DNA of 64,000 nucleotides. It comes from Chondrus crispus. Taxonomy: Eukaryota > Rhodophyta > Florideophyceae > Gigartinales > Gigartinaceae. Positions 54,558 to 64,000 of this stretch are shown in pieces. The stretch lies in the NCBI RefSeq assembly GCF_000350225.1, contig NW_005179104.1, forward strand, positions 1-64,000, read 5' to 3'. Position numbers and translations under genes: made by a program. A model generated the notes under the pieces. That model worked only from the letters and a program-made list of their open reading frames with translations, was not told the DNA's origin and did not search any database. Positions within the stretch are counted from its first letter, which is position 1, and every line of letters starts with the position of its first letter.

Positions 54558-55121
54558 ACAATTGCGCGATGTTGGTTGGAATGCGACATACTACCGTCCG
54601 GACACGAGGCAGCTTTGACCTCTGATTAGGAAAAGGATACTGGGAAACGGAAGCGTCGCAACGATTTTGGTTTTGAGATACTCGGAACTATGTTCAAGAA
54701 TTTAAAAGTATATTTGCCAACGAACGACCTATTGAATGAAGAATTAGGCGATGTGACTGACATGAATATTATTAGTTGGGCCAATATTGGGGAGACAGAG
54801 GACGTGAGGGAACCTGTTTTCAATGATCTGATGGACGATATTGACATGGACTTGCCAACATTGATGTCATCGGCGGATATATCCGAACTTGAAAACGCAA
54901 GTGCAGATGGAACCAAAGAGATGAAATCAAATGAGTATGTTATTCCAGGTTTTGAGGAAGTAATTGCCTGGTTTGCAGGAGTGGAGGAAATGGTGAACAA
55001 GTCGGGTATCGAGGATGCAGTTCGTCATTTCCACCGTGCAAAGCGCGCGTTGCTAACTGCACACGCTGAGCAGAGTCGTTCCAAGAGGCGCCAGACGCTT
55101 GCATACGAGTATTTTGTGTGA
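54558..55121 (+). pseudogene. pogo/Tigger-type transposase, C-terminal fragment (pogo-D)
   Basis: Directly after the LTR the frame reads TIARCWLECDILP, like the TIxNCW segment that follows the third catalytic Asp in pogo transposases. An in-frame TAG lies near 54627, then acidic sequence with FEEVIAWFAGVEEMVNKSGI and a basic tail to 55121. If it is the same gene as the pogo-C N-terminus at 40254-40672, the whole DDE core (roughly 750 bp) is missing between them. Confidence 0.62.
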
Positions 55122-55978
55122 CCCCATTCATTAGTGCCAGATGCGAATATTGCATGTTGTTGGAACCTTGCATGGGGGTGCACTACTCGGTGTGGTTGAC
55201 TGTATTCCATATTCTCAACTAAGGTCTGCAACAATACGAGTGACCGAAAAGGTTAATCGGTTTGGACAAGCTGTTTGGGGCACCGCGGCCGGAGACTTTC
55301 GCCTCCAAGGGACCCCCGCTTTGCTGCGTTGCCGAATCTAGTACCTGTTGGCACATTGCCTTGGCGCTGTATGCCATCCTCAACTGTGATCTCCAATGCA
55401 CGCTGACAGGAACCTAAAGCTGACAACGCCCCCGTCTCATATGAAGTGTTGGTCGTCAGATGTGATACGACTACAGATCCAGATCTTTGCTCTCCCTGAA
55501 TCCTACACATGGTCATGTTGGTTTGCAGTACCTGCCGTACTACTTTCCTGCTTACACCCAGCTCAAAGATGTTGTGTACTCATGGGAGTTCGAACCCGGG
55601 ACCCCTGACATTCAAGATGGTGCCTTAGTGCACCGAGCTATAAAGGCTAATTCAATAGCCCTTCGGTTACCCAACATTTAAGACTTCTACTCAAATTACG
55701 CTGATTAACGCCGAGGTCGGTCACCGTCTAGCCGGGGGGTCGTGTGGGCTATGCTACAATATCAAGTTGGAAATAATGTGATTTCAGTACTTTACTGTTG
55801 TGCCCGGTCCCTTGGGCACCGTCAAATCAAGTTTTTATTGCTGGTCAGAGGCTGTTGCCGGGAATCCACCAGGTGCAAGCCACTCGAATTCTTAGGAATC
55901 CACCTGATCTCGGCCTCTCCAATTCACCTGATTCCCCCCCTTTTCCTCGTCCCCCCGCCGCCGTGGGCTCCTTTTATG
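55122..55978. other. Non-coding spacer
   Basis: No gene is seen. It holds one tRNA-like sequence (listed separately) and, near 55860-55960, C-rich low-complexity sequence where the family-1 gag fragment is truncated. Confidence 0.45.
55578..55650 (-). repeat. tRNA-like sequence, possible SINE head
   Basis: On the - strand tagctcggtgcactaagg (A-box-like) and gggttcgaactcc (B-box-like, one mismatch) are about 35 bp apart in a 70-nt segment starting gccttta. The anticodon and acceptor arms pair poorly. It could be a tRNA pseudogene or the head of a SINE pointing left. Confidence 0.4.
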
Positions 55979-57783
55979 CTACCTACTCTGCCCCACTTCG
56001 CAACCACAGGCGCTCGGAATGCTGTATCTCTCGTTCCGTCTCTCATCCCCCGCGACCCCCTGGACCCCCACATGACCCCCTTGCGCCCCTTTTACACCTC
56101 TCACAGTCCCCGCCCTTTCTCTTCGCATCGCCAGCGAACTCGTTCCGTGCGACCTTGGAGTTCGGACTCCCTTCGCTGTCGGCTTCGGGTCCGGCAGCGG
56201 CAACCCGCGACGAGCGCGGTAGGTTGTACCCTCGGCCGTTGCGATACGGCGAATCGTTGCGAGTTCGGTGTTCTGTTGTCTGGAGAACCGTTGTACCGTC
56301 TCTTCCTCTGCGGCCCGGGTGTCAGTGGACAACTCGCGCACGAAGTAGTGCGCGAGGGTTTGTTCTGAGAACACGGCGGTGCATCGGAACGCGGCGGATT
56401 CCAACCGGTCTGCGAATGTGTTCTCGGTTTCTTGAGGAAGCTGTCGCGCCAACATGACAGCATCAAACGCTTCCCCTAACACGTCGTCGGTTAGGTAGCG
56501 TTTGATAAATTGCTTGACGAGACCAGGGCAGCTCGTGTCGTCGTGGAGCTGGCCGGCGCGGAGGCCGCGCATGGTGTAACTCGTATACAACCGCTCCGCG
56601 TCTCGCTCGAGGAAGTGATTTAAGACACGGATTGCCACACTTCTGTCAGGTGCTGGGCATTGAAGGTTATCCGGATATCCTTCAGGAACGGGAGCAACTG
56701 AATCGCGTCAGTACCGTCGAAGCTCTTCATCGTGGGACGGATCCCACGGCAGCGTTGGACGTACTTCGCGATCCGTCCCGCGTCACCCGAGGTAACGAGC
56801 CTCGAGGTGTTGTCCAACCGATACATGCGGTAGTTCGCGACGGCGCTGAAATCCTGTATCATGGTGTGGACGGGCTCGAGCCCGGGTTTGGTGGGGCCCA
56901 ACGTTCCGAACGGCGTGACGGGCAACGTTCGGACGTCGATGTGGCCGGGATGCGCGGTAAGATCCGCTGGCTGGTAGCCGCCGCAGCGAGGATCGAAGGG
57001 GAAAATCGGTTCCCCTGATCCGCGGGCCACTCCTCCGCGGCCATGGTCGGGTTCGTTCGGTACCCGTCGGAACTACCGCATGCTTCCAGATACATACGGC
57101 AGGGCTTGGGTCTCGGACGCGAAGTTCGCATCCGCCGTTGGCTTGAGTTCCTCCGCCCTCCGACCGGTGACGGACCCAGTCGGGGGCCACTCCTGCGCTC
57201 CGGATGCGCCCGGAGAAACAGTGGCATCGGGCCCTCTCGAGGGGGCTCCGGGCGACCTTTCGGCCGAGGTCTGTTCCATCTCACGGGCACGGCGGCGCGT
57301 TGAGTTGAGCTCCGCCGCCATGTGCGCGCACGCTCCCATCTGTTCGGCTGATGGGAAGGGTTGCGGGTCGCGTCGGACCCCGGAGTTTGCACTCACGGGT
57401 CGACCCGCAACGTCCACGGCGGGGGAATCGATGCGCGCCTCTTCGACCAGTACCAAGCGGGAATGTAGCTGGTCAAAGATGGCGCGCAGGTTCTCCAAGG
57501 ATTGAGTTACGCGCTCAAACCTTCCTTCGGGGAGGGAGCGCAACTCATCCATACAGCGGGCGTAGACGCTGTCGGAGACGTCGATACGGAGGGATGTCCG
57601 GATATGTTCGACATACTCCGCGATGTGATCGTACATCGCGCGAGCGTGTCCTTCGGAAGAGTCGGGCGAGGGTTTGCAGTCTCGAGGACCAGCGCCGCCG
57701 TCTCCGACTCGGACGCGCAGCGCGGCCACTCGCACATCGGTGGGTTCGGAGCGAATCGTGGTGGGATATTCGCTACTCAGCTC
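55979..57783 (-). pseudogene. gag: Family-1 gag, truncated and mutated
   Basis: On the - strand it aligns with the gag at 7635-8319 (YIEEVRTSLRIDVSD against YVEHIRTSLRIDVSD). The homologous start codon is CTG instead of ATG near 57772. An in-frame TAG lies at 57073-57075, and the frame shifts near 56630. The later part has the capsid region (YRMYRLDNTSR, VLNHFLERDAERLYTSYTM, FADRLESAAFRCTAVFSEQT). Sequence resembling gag fades near 55979 before any zinc knuckle or pol, so the element is 3'-truncated here. Confidence 0.8.
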
Positions 57784-57841
57784 GACGCGTACGGACGCGG
57801 AGGTAAACGATAGTCTTCTCGGTTCGATCTTGAGGGTCTTC

Positions 57842-57856
57842 TAGGTCGGGAGACCA
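57842..57856 (-). other. Primer binding site of the LTR1d element
   Basis: On the - strand TGGTCTCCCGACCTAG follows the LTR by one base, identical to the site next to LTR1a. Confidence 0.65.
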
Positions 57857-57857
57857 C

Positions 57858-58467
57858 TGTAGTATAATCACCCCCAACGACGAGGGGGGTGAGTATTGAC
57901 AGTTCGGAAAGACCCCGATCGGCGGGAAGATAGAAGCACGGCCCACCCACGGTACCGAGCACGGGCTCGAGGTAGCGGTGGTAGAGCGGGATTGGGGAGG
58001 ACGGGTGCACGCACGAGCGGTTCTACGCCTCGACGCCCCGGAGCGGTACTGGGTGACGATCCAGTATCGACGGGCGGAGGCGGAGCCGGCTCGTGGGCGT
58101 GCTGTGCGCGTCCTCAACCCACGCGCTGTGCTATTCCTAGGTAAAACGGACGGAAGTACCTGAGAGTAAGCGGGCCGACCAAGGTGGAGGATCCTCGAAA
58201 AGTCCGTGCTTGTCGTCCTCCACCGCCGGCGGTCCGCTCATATTTAATATACAGAGTCACCTATCATAACATTACAGTAGTGCAGGTCGGCCTGCACTGT
58301 AGTGCTGTCAGCCGTCGGGGTTGGCAGCACACGTGTCGTACACGTGGGTGCGCGCCCCCCCGTACACGTGTGGTACACGTGTGTGCGAGCACTGAGGTAC
58401 TGTAGAGCTCGGGCTCTACAGTTATAAATCTAACCTAAATCTAATTCCGGGAGGGGGATATGCCACA
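57858..58467 (-). repeat. LTR1d, 5' LTR of a truncated family-1 element
   Basis: On the - strand it starts TGTGGCATATCCC and ends GATTATACTACA. The outer terminal repeat is less perfect than in other copies. It keeps the atatttaatata box and the gtagagctcgggctctac hairpin. It abuts Ty1/copia sequence on the right. Confidence 0.82.
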
Positions 58468-59580
58468 CCCGGCACACCCTGCAGTCGAAAGGGACTCTCA
58501 CCACTACCATGTGATATTAAACAACATACGCCCGGCCAAACTTCAGAAAACGGCAAAACCTGGTCTGTTGCCCAACTTCCCACCCAAGTTACGGCAAAGA
58601 CCGCCACGGATCACCTGCTCAAGCCGCGCCACCGCGAAGAAAAACCGGCCCCGCACCACCCAACCACCCACAGGTGCCGAGTAGGAGCAGCTATCGGCAG
58701 TGAGACATCCAGACCGTTCAACTCGCCGTTACGCCCAGGAAACAAGTACATACTTACGGTAATCGCCACAAGATCCAGATATCTCATTGTCGACTTCTTG
58801 GAATCACGTTCTGAGACACCGCACCGATTGGCTACAATTCATACATAACTCAAGCGAAGGAACGGATGCAAACCCCAGCTGATACACATAGACCATGCCA
58901 AAGCATATATATTCGATTACGCGAACATCATGTATCGTTCACACAAAGTCATGCATAGCACCACAGTGCCAGATACACCCCAGAAAAATGGTACAGTGGA
59001 AACGATAAATAGAACTCTGATGAATTCGGCAACAGCCGCATTACACCACAGTGGACTCCAAAAACGCACTGGGAAGACGCCGTCAGAGACGCAGCGCTCA
59101 AATACAACAACATGATACCTACACGCCATAGACGAGTACCACATCATGGTCCTCGAAACACAAACCTACAACCCCTGCTAAGTCCGCTGTGTAAACTTCA
59201 AGCTCACACGTCAACCACCCGACGTCTATGGAAGCACCCCCTCACAAGCTGACACGTCCCACAACCGACGTATTCACACGAAGCCGAAAACCACAATTTT
59301 CAGGTTCCAAGGTTCACCCCGCACTATCAGACGTCACCAACACCCATTAAAAACCTTCAGGTTCATGGTACACCTTCGCTCATACTTTCAAGTTCAAACC
59401 CTGGAATTTATTCCAACTGAGTCACTCACACAAGTTTAGGGGAACAATGGTGATCCCTTCACACGGCCCAGAACACCCACACGAGTGACACGCGCCACTC
59501 CCGCTCCAGCAAGTACAAGGCAAGCGAAAAAATATCCCGACGCAGCGAAATGGGATAAGGCACACAACGAGGAGTTAGAA
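58468..59580 (+). pseudogene. Ty1/copia pol remnants (integrase and start of RT)
   Basis: Scattered over three frames are a pre-integrase finger remnant (LLPNFPPKLRQRPPRI, CSSRATAKKNR), an integrase start (NKYILTVIATRSRYLIVDFL), and an integrase end with the catalytic Glu (TVPDTPQKNGTVETINRTLM, then HWEDAVRDAALKYNNMI in the next frame). Near 59524 comes the opening of copia-type RT (KKYPDAAKWDKAHNEELES). The spacing is right for one pol gene with frameshifts and a deletion. It is cut on the left by LTR1d and on the right by the Tnp2 transposase sequence near 59575. Confidence 0.75.
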
Positions 59581-62216
59581 AGTGCCATATTACGAATCTC
59601 CAGAAGTCTCTTGGTTCCTCCTTCTTCATTGTGTGTGTCGAATGACCTCTTACCATCTATCCTTGAGTCTGGAAAGTACTGCGTTCTGCTCACGAGAGAG
59701 GAAAACAGGTCGAGGAGGTCAAGAGCTTCATCGATAGTAGCACAGTTTTCGCTCTCTCTCTTGCCTGTGATTTTGTTCACGTACCAAGCACTCTTCATCG
59801 CCCGTGGTGCTACCAAGAGCAGGCAGTACATAGACGATATCGTCATTGAATGTAGCACATGCTTGTCATGGTTGATTAGGCTCTCCTGATACATGAGATA
59901 GCCATCCTTCAAAGCCATCTTGGCAATGGCCTCGGCATCTTTGCGTACATCTTTTGGTAGCAGTGTTATACAGAGATTCATGATGTCGCGACCAATCCCG
60001 AGGAAAAAATGATCGGGAGCCACAACGCATGAGCGATACGAATCGAAAACAGAAGGAACAACCGGTTTGCTAATGCCGAGTACACGAGGCACACAAGCGC
60101 GAACTTGTTGCAGTTTCTCAGAGAGTTGATGAAGTGCCTGCAAACTTGTCTCAAACGTATCTGCGTCATCCATTCCGAGGTCTTTTAACTCTTCCCTGGA
60201 TAACTTGGATCTCCTCAATGCAGTAGCCCGGTTCTCATCTCTCGCGAAAGATGGATGGTCGGAATGGATGCGGGTTGTGTAACAATACTTGCTTCCTTGA
60301 AATCCAGACTTGTCGTACCTACCATAGCTGCATAAGTGACATGGAACATTGGAGCAGTGCCCTAGTAGGTCCAAAGTGTGGGACACTGCAGGATAGTCTC
60401 CAACGTACCCGACGAAATCGAGAAAAAGAACAACCTTCTCTCCTTTTGCAGTGGTCATCTCAAATCCCTTTTCTGTCCCCTCAATGATATCATCAATAAC
60501 TGCCGCCAGTACCTCGTTTGTAGATACCCCTGGAGGAGTTAGCCCGATAGGTCTGATGGCTCCTGCTCCATTGCGGTTCTCCGGATCCATACCTATTGGC
60601 GGCATGTATACACCACCCATGCTTCCTTTCTTTCCAATGTACGGCGCAAATCCATCAGAGTACAGAAACATTCTATTCACAACGTCCTTTCTTCCATCTC
60701 CCAAACGTCCACTGCTTTCCGCATCGATGCGATGACCCTTGTCCATTGGATTATCATCGGCAGATACTCGTTTCACTACGGTTTTGTCAAACAACTGGTT
60801 GTGAACGCCCCTATTCGTGCCAGTGAGATTCGAAGCATTTCTTTCATAAGATACAACCAAGCTGGTGGCGTACTCGTCATCACAGTTCTGTCTTCTCGAC
60901 ATCCTATACACAAGGAAGGGTGTTTGCGTTTTTTCTTCCGAATATTCGGTGTCTAACTGTCCTGGGAGTGCAAGTTCGACGACCATGTCACTGGGAAAGA
61001 ATGCCCGAGATTTTGGTCTCTTCATCTTCATCCTTTTGGTACGCTTTGAATTGGACTCCGCCTGCGGTTCTGTCCAGTTTGGCTCATCGTAAACAAAGAA
61101 GGAATATACAACTGCATGAATCTCATGTTCGTTGAGGACGTTACTGCAAACTGGGCTTGCATCAATCTGCCCTTCACCGCGTCACTTGTTTCGAACGTAA
61201 TGTTAAGAAGGAGCCCTTTTCGCAGTTTCACCGTCGCACCATCTTCGGTTGGAATCCGATAAACAGATACTCCCAGCCCTATCCTGTATTATTGGAGTGT
61301 CCTCAATATCCGAGAACCTCGGTATCTCGATTGACGGATCCATATCATGCGGTCTTCCTTGCACCATCTCCCGCAATTTTGCTGTCAAAAAGTCAAGTTT
61401 CGCCCAGTTGCTCGGTCTTAAAATCATGGTCGGAGCGCTGTCCTGTGAGGTATACTTTCCAACGCCAGCCTTCGACCCAGACTTCGACAAATCCACAGTA
61501 AACATTTCTACATGACAAGGAACGAAGAAGTTGGATTTCGCAAATGGACGAACACGTCTCTTCAGAGTAGATGTACTTGGCAGTTTGAGAGTGAGCTGCC
61601 TTTCATTCGGTCTCCAGTTCCCAAAGTTGGCAAGTGTCTGATACGCAGTCTCGCTGAGACACGTGCTCCCAATTGCTGTTATCAGTGATGCAATATTTGT
61701 CTAGGCCAATCGAATTCCACCAGAAGCGCTTTCGAACATGCTGTGTATCAGCTCCTCAGACTCCTCAGCTTCGTAGGCATTGTCCTGCTCAACGCTCAAT
61801 CCGATGTCTAATCCAGAAATTCCTTCGCTTTCTTCACAACGGATCGTGTCATTTCGTTCGAGGTGAGGTCTTGATGGAAGTGCCTCCACACCGTCATGCA
61901 TGACGCCTTCGTATTCTTGGAGGTCGCTTAAAACCCCGTCTTTCAAAAGGGAAGCGTAGGATTCTGACTGACCGTCTAGTAACATGAACCCATCTCCTGG
62001 ACGTTTATCTGGCTTTGTAGACAGTTGCCTACATGGTCTTGCTCTTTTTCGATGTCTTTCAAGCTGAGGTTCAGAAAAAGATGGTGCATGCCCATCCGGA
62101 GTAGTCCCTTGTGATGCAACATCTTCGGAACGCTTTGCATAAGGTCCGCGTTTTTTAAGAACCCAACGACTCTTACTTTGACGCCCCATCTGTGACCGTT
62201 TCGACCAGGATTGCAA
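59575..62216 (-). pseudogene. Tnp2/CACTA-like transposase, several breaks
   Basis: Three long segments share one - strand frame: 62216-61701, 61505-61203 and 61031 to about 59575. The likely start is MGRQSKSRWVLKKRGPYAKR at 62189. The middle carries a Tnp2-like core: first Asp in LYSDGFAPY, then GGVYMPPIG, PIGLTPPGVSTNEVLAAVID, second Asp in VGDYPAVSH and a Cys pair in NVPCHLCSY. A TAG stands at 61701-61703 and two offsetting frameshifts near 61265 and 61145, where another frame carries LLLNITFETSDAVKGRLMQA. The frame continues to 59436, but its last 45 residues lie opposite copia RT sequence and look foreign. CACTA-type termini were not found. Confidence 0.7.
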
Positions 62217-64000
62217 CTGGAAGTGGGGCTGCAGTGAAGTTTGGCATGGACCTCGGCTTTAACGAGATTTCAGCAAGCTTACTGCTCTACAGCCGAAAGA
62301 AGGTCTTTTGTTACATTTGGCGATGCATACGGTTGTGCCGTTAATATTAAAGCTTGGTTCAATGAATAGAAACGGTAAAATGGATATGCTCCTAGTCGAT
62401 TTTTGATGTGATGCCGCATGCAAAAGCCCAATGAATGGCTGTCGTTAAGGACAGCCATGCCATACCGAATTCGGTAATTTCAAATTGAGATTTCAGTACC
62501 TATATTCTGCTATTGACACGTGCCCATGAAAATGCAACTTATTTTCACTCAGATGCCCTGCCATAACTCAGAAAAAGCGGTAGTTTGAAATATCTAGCTA
62601 CCGGTTTTTCTGAGCACTGCATATATATATGCAGCAATATAGTTCCAGGACCAGATCCAACTCTCTGCACGACCCTCGTCCGCAGTCTTGACCCACCACG
62701 CATCCACTTTCCTGACAGTTTCCGTTCTGCGAGTTGTGTGTTTGGTTGAGATCTCATCCACAGTAAGTGACGCCACTTCTGCCACACTCCTGACCCACCA
62801 CGCATCCGTTTCTCTAACAGTTTCCATTCTGCGAGTTGTGTGTTTCCCTAGTAGAAAGTGTGGCCGGCGAATGGCGGGGTAGTGGTTGGGCAGTGGTAAT
62901 GCTTGGTTGGTTGTGGTTGGTTGTGGTCGACTAATGGGCGGTCTCTATGAGCAGTTGAGCCCAGGAATAAGGGCAGATAGTTGGGGTGGTCGGCAATGGC
63001 CGTTCATTGGTCGCGGTGGTTGATTTTTGGCAGTTAATGGTCGTGGCCGTCAACCATTAGCCTCTACAACCGTCAACCACCCACCCGCCACTCACATTCC
63101 GTAGACATTGTGTTGTGCCCCCCGGTCCCGCCCTCCCATCACCCAATCCACTCTTCGACCTACTCCCTGCCCCCTCCGCGGCCCCCGTACGCGTCATGCT
63201 CTGCCGCCGCCGCACCGCCGCACCTCCCGAACTGGCGCCCCGCGCAGAGAGCAACGCTTCCTCCTTTAGCAGCCTCTTGTTCCTCTGGATCTAGCCCCTC
63301 ATAGCAAGAGGCAAGGCCATTGCTGTCCAGCAGGACGACCTCCCCCCGCTGGTACCCTCATACCAGACCGCCACGGTCGCTCCCATTTTCCACACCTCCT
63401 TCCGTCATCCTGCCCTGTGCGATGCCTCTCCATCCAGACTCGTCGAACAACTAAACCAACCCACCGGCGCCCTCCCCCCGTAACCGTGTGTTGTGCTGTT
63501 ACATCCTCACTCGCTGCATCTTGTTCCCAAACATGTCAAACTCGCCTCCTTCGCGCTTCAGGAGCACTACCGCCCTCGCTCCACTACCCCACCTCGACGC
63601 TATCCATCTACAGTACAGTCCCAAGATCCCCAGCACCATCCACCCTCCGTTCGAATTGCGTCACTCGCACCTCCTTACACCCCAGTCGGCATCGCAGTAT
63701 GCCCTCACCACTGAATACTCCACACGCAGATCCCTCACCAGGTACACCAGTTTGTTTGTTTATGGACAGCGACAATTTTCTGGATGTATTTGCTCCGATG
63801 GGTCGTAATTGGTTTGAAGAATCCAAATGCGAAGACCCACACAGTTAACGTACACGATCCTAAGAATGACCGAGTTTTAACGTATTAAGTTCCGGAGGAT
63901 CGATATGTTTGGCATGGCATGTCGGATCAGGACGCTGATATTCCTTCCTCATGTCTAAATGGGTGTTGTCCCACTTGTGCACTTGTAGTGAAAATAACTT
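62217..64000. other. Right-end stretch without a recognised gene
   Basis: It begins AT-rich (upstream of the Tnp2 gene), has GT-rich simple sequence at 62880-63060 and C-rich sequence at 63100-63730. Frames up to 143 codons (63417-63848) are Pro/Ser/Thr-rich and unconvincing apart from an ending MDSDNFLDVFAPMGRNWFEE that might be the edge of a gene continuing to the right. Confidence 0.4.
62688..62850 (+). repeat. Tandem duplication, about 99-bp spacing
   Basis: The segment beginning tgacccaccacgcatcc and ending gcgagttgtgtgttt occurs at 62690-62744 and again at 62789-62846 with a few changes. It is non-coding. Confidence 0.75.

Noticed and set aside
55745..55757. LTR1 3' end (tatgctaca)
   Set aside because: Only nine bases match; the preceding sequence has no LTR1 similarity.
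63417..63848. 143-codon frame as a gene
   Set aside because: Low-complexity Pro/Ser/Thr composition with equally long frames in the other two phases; no recognisable domain.

Overview
This is a eukaryotic window made almost entirely of nested, mostly broken transposable elements. It holds one substantial host-like gene (a membrane/Sel1-repeat protein) and the tail of a RecQ-type helicase. Nothing bacterial is visible: no operons, no Shine-Dalgarno pattern. Long reading frames with few introns and many Ty3/gypsy, pogo, piggyBac, Mutator, Tnp2 and Ty1/copia pieces suggest a compact but transposon-loaded eukaryote, such as a red alga or a fungus. I cannot decide between these from sequence alone.

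Left block (1-9082): a family-2 Ty3/gypsy chromodomain element on the + strand (pol 2-4096, large antisense ORF 4455-6935, 3' LTR 7027-7634) lies inside the gag of a family-1 element on the - strand (gag 7635-8319, 5' LTR 8400-9082). That family-1 element has cut a RecQ-like helicase gene (9083-11011). A 26-bp minisatellite follows (11385-12540).

Next (12541-18600): an inverted-repeat patch, a pogo/Tigger element (13678-16475) split by a solo LTR with a perfect 5-bp target duplication, a Mutator-like transposase tail and a second minisatellite. From 18660 to 25733 lies a third Ty3/gypsy element on the - strand, without chromodomain. It abuts another family-2 LTR that sits in a second pogo-type transposase (26404-27413).

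Middle (28227-37187): a piggyBac-type element, the Sel1-repeat gene (31461-36473) and a short non-autonomous relative of the same piggyBac element. Both piggyBac copies are bounded by CTAG.

Right block: 40673-54557 is one LTR element whose 5' LTR, gag, protease and first part of RT are family 2, while its 3' LTR is family 1. The junction is a 57-nt displaced duplication in RT, so it looks like a chimera. It also carries a large antisense ORF (51153-53825) just before the 3' LTR, bracketed by two copies of the polypurine-tract region. Pogo-type fragments lie on both sides. Then come a family-1 gag fragment with its LTR (55979-58467), Ty1/copia remnants (58468-59580) and a Tnp2/CACTA-like transposase pseudogene (59575-62216).

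The most interesting system is the antisense module: two divergent chromodomain retrotransposon lineages each carry an 800-900-residue antisense ORF between pol and the 3' LTR, starting 60-92 bp from the LTR. The two proteins share an architecture (Pro/Ser-rich N-terminus, globular middle, coiled-coil C-terminus) but little obvious sequence.
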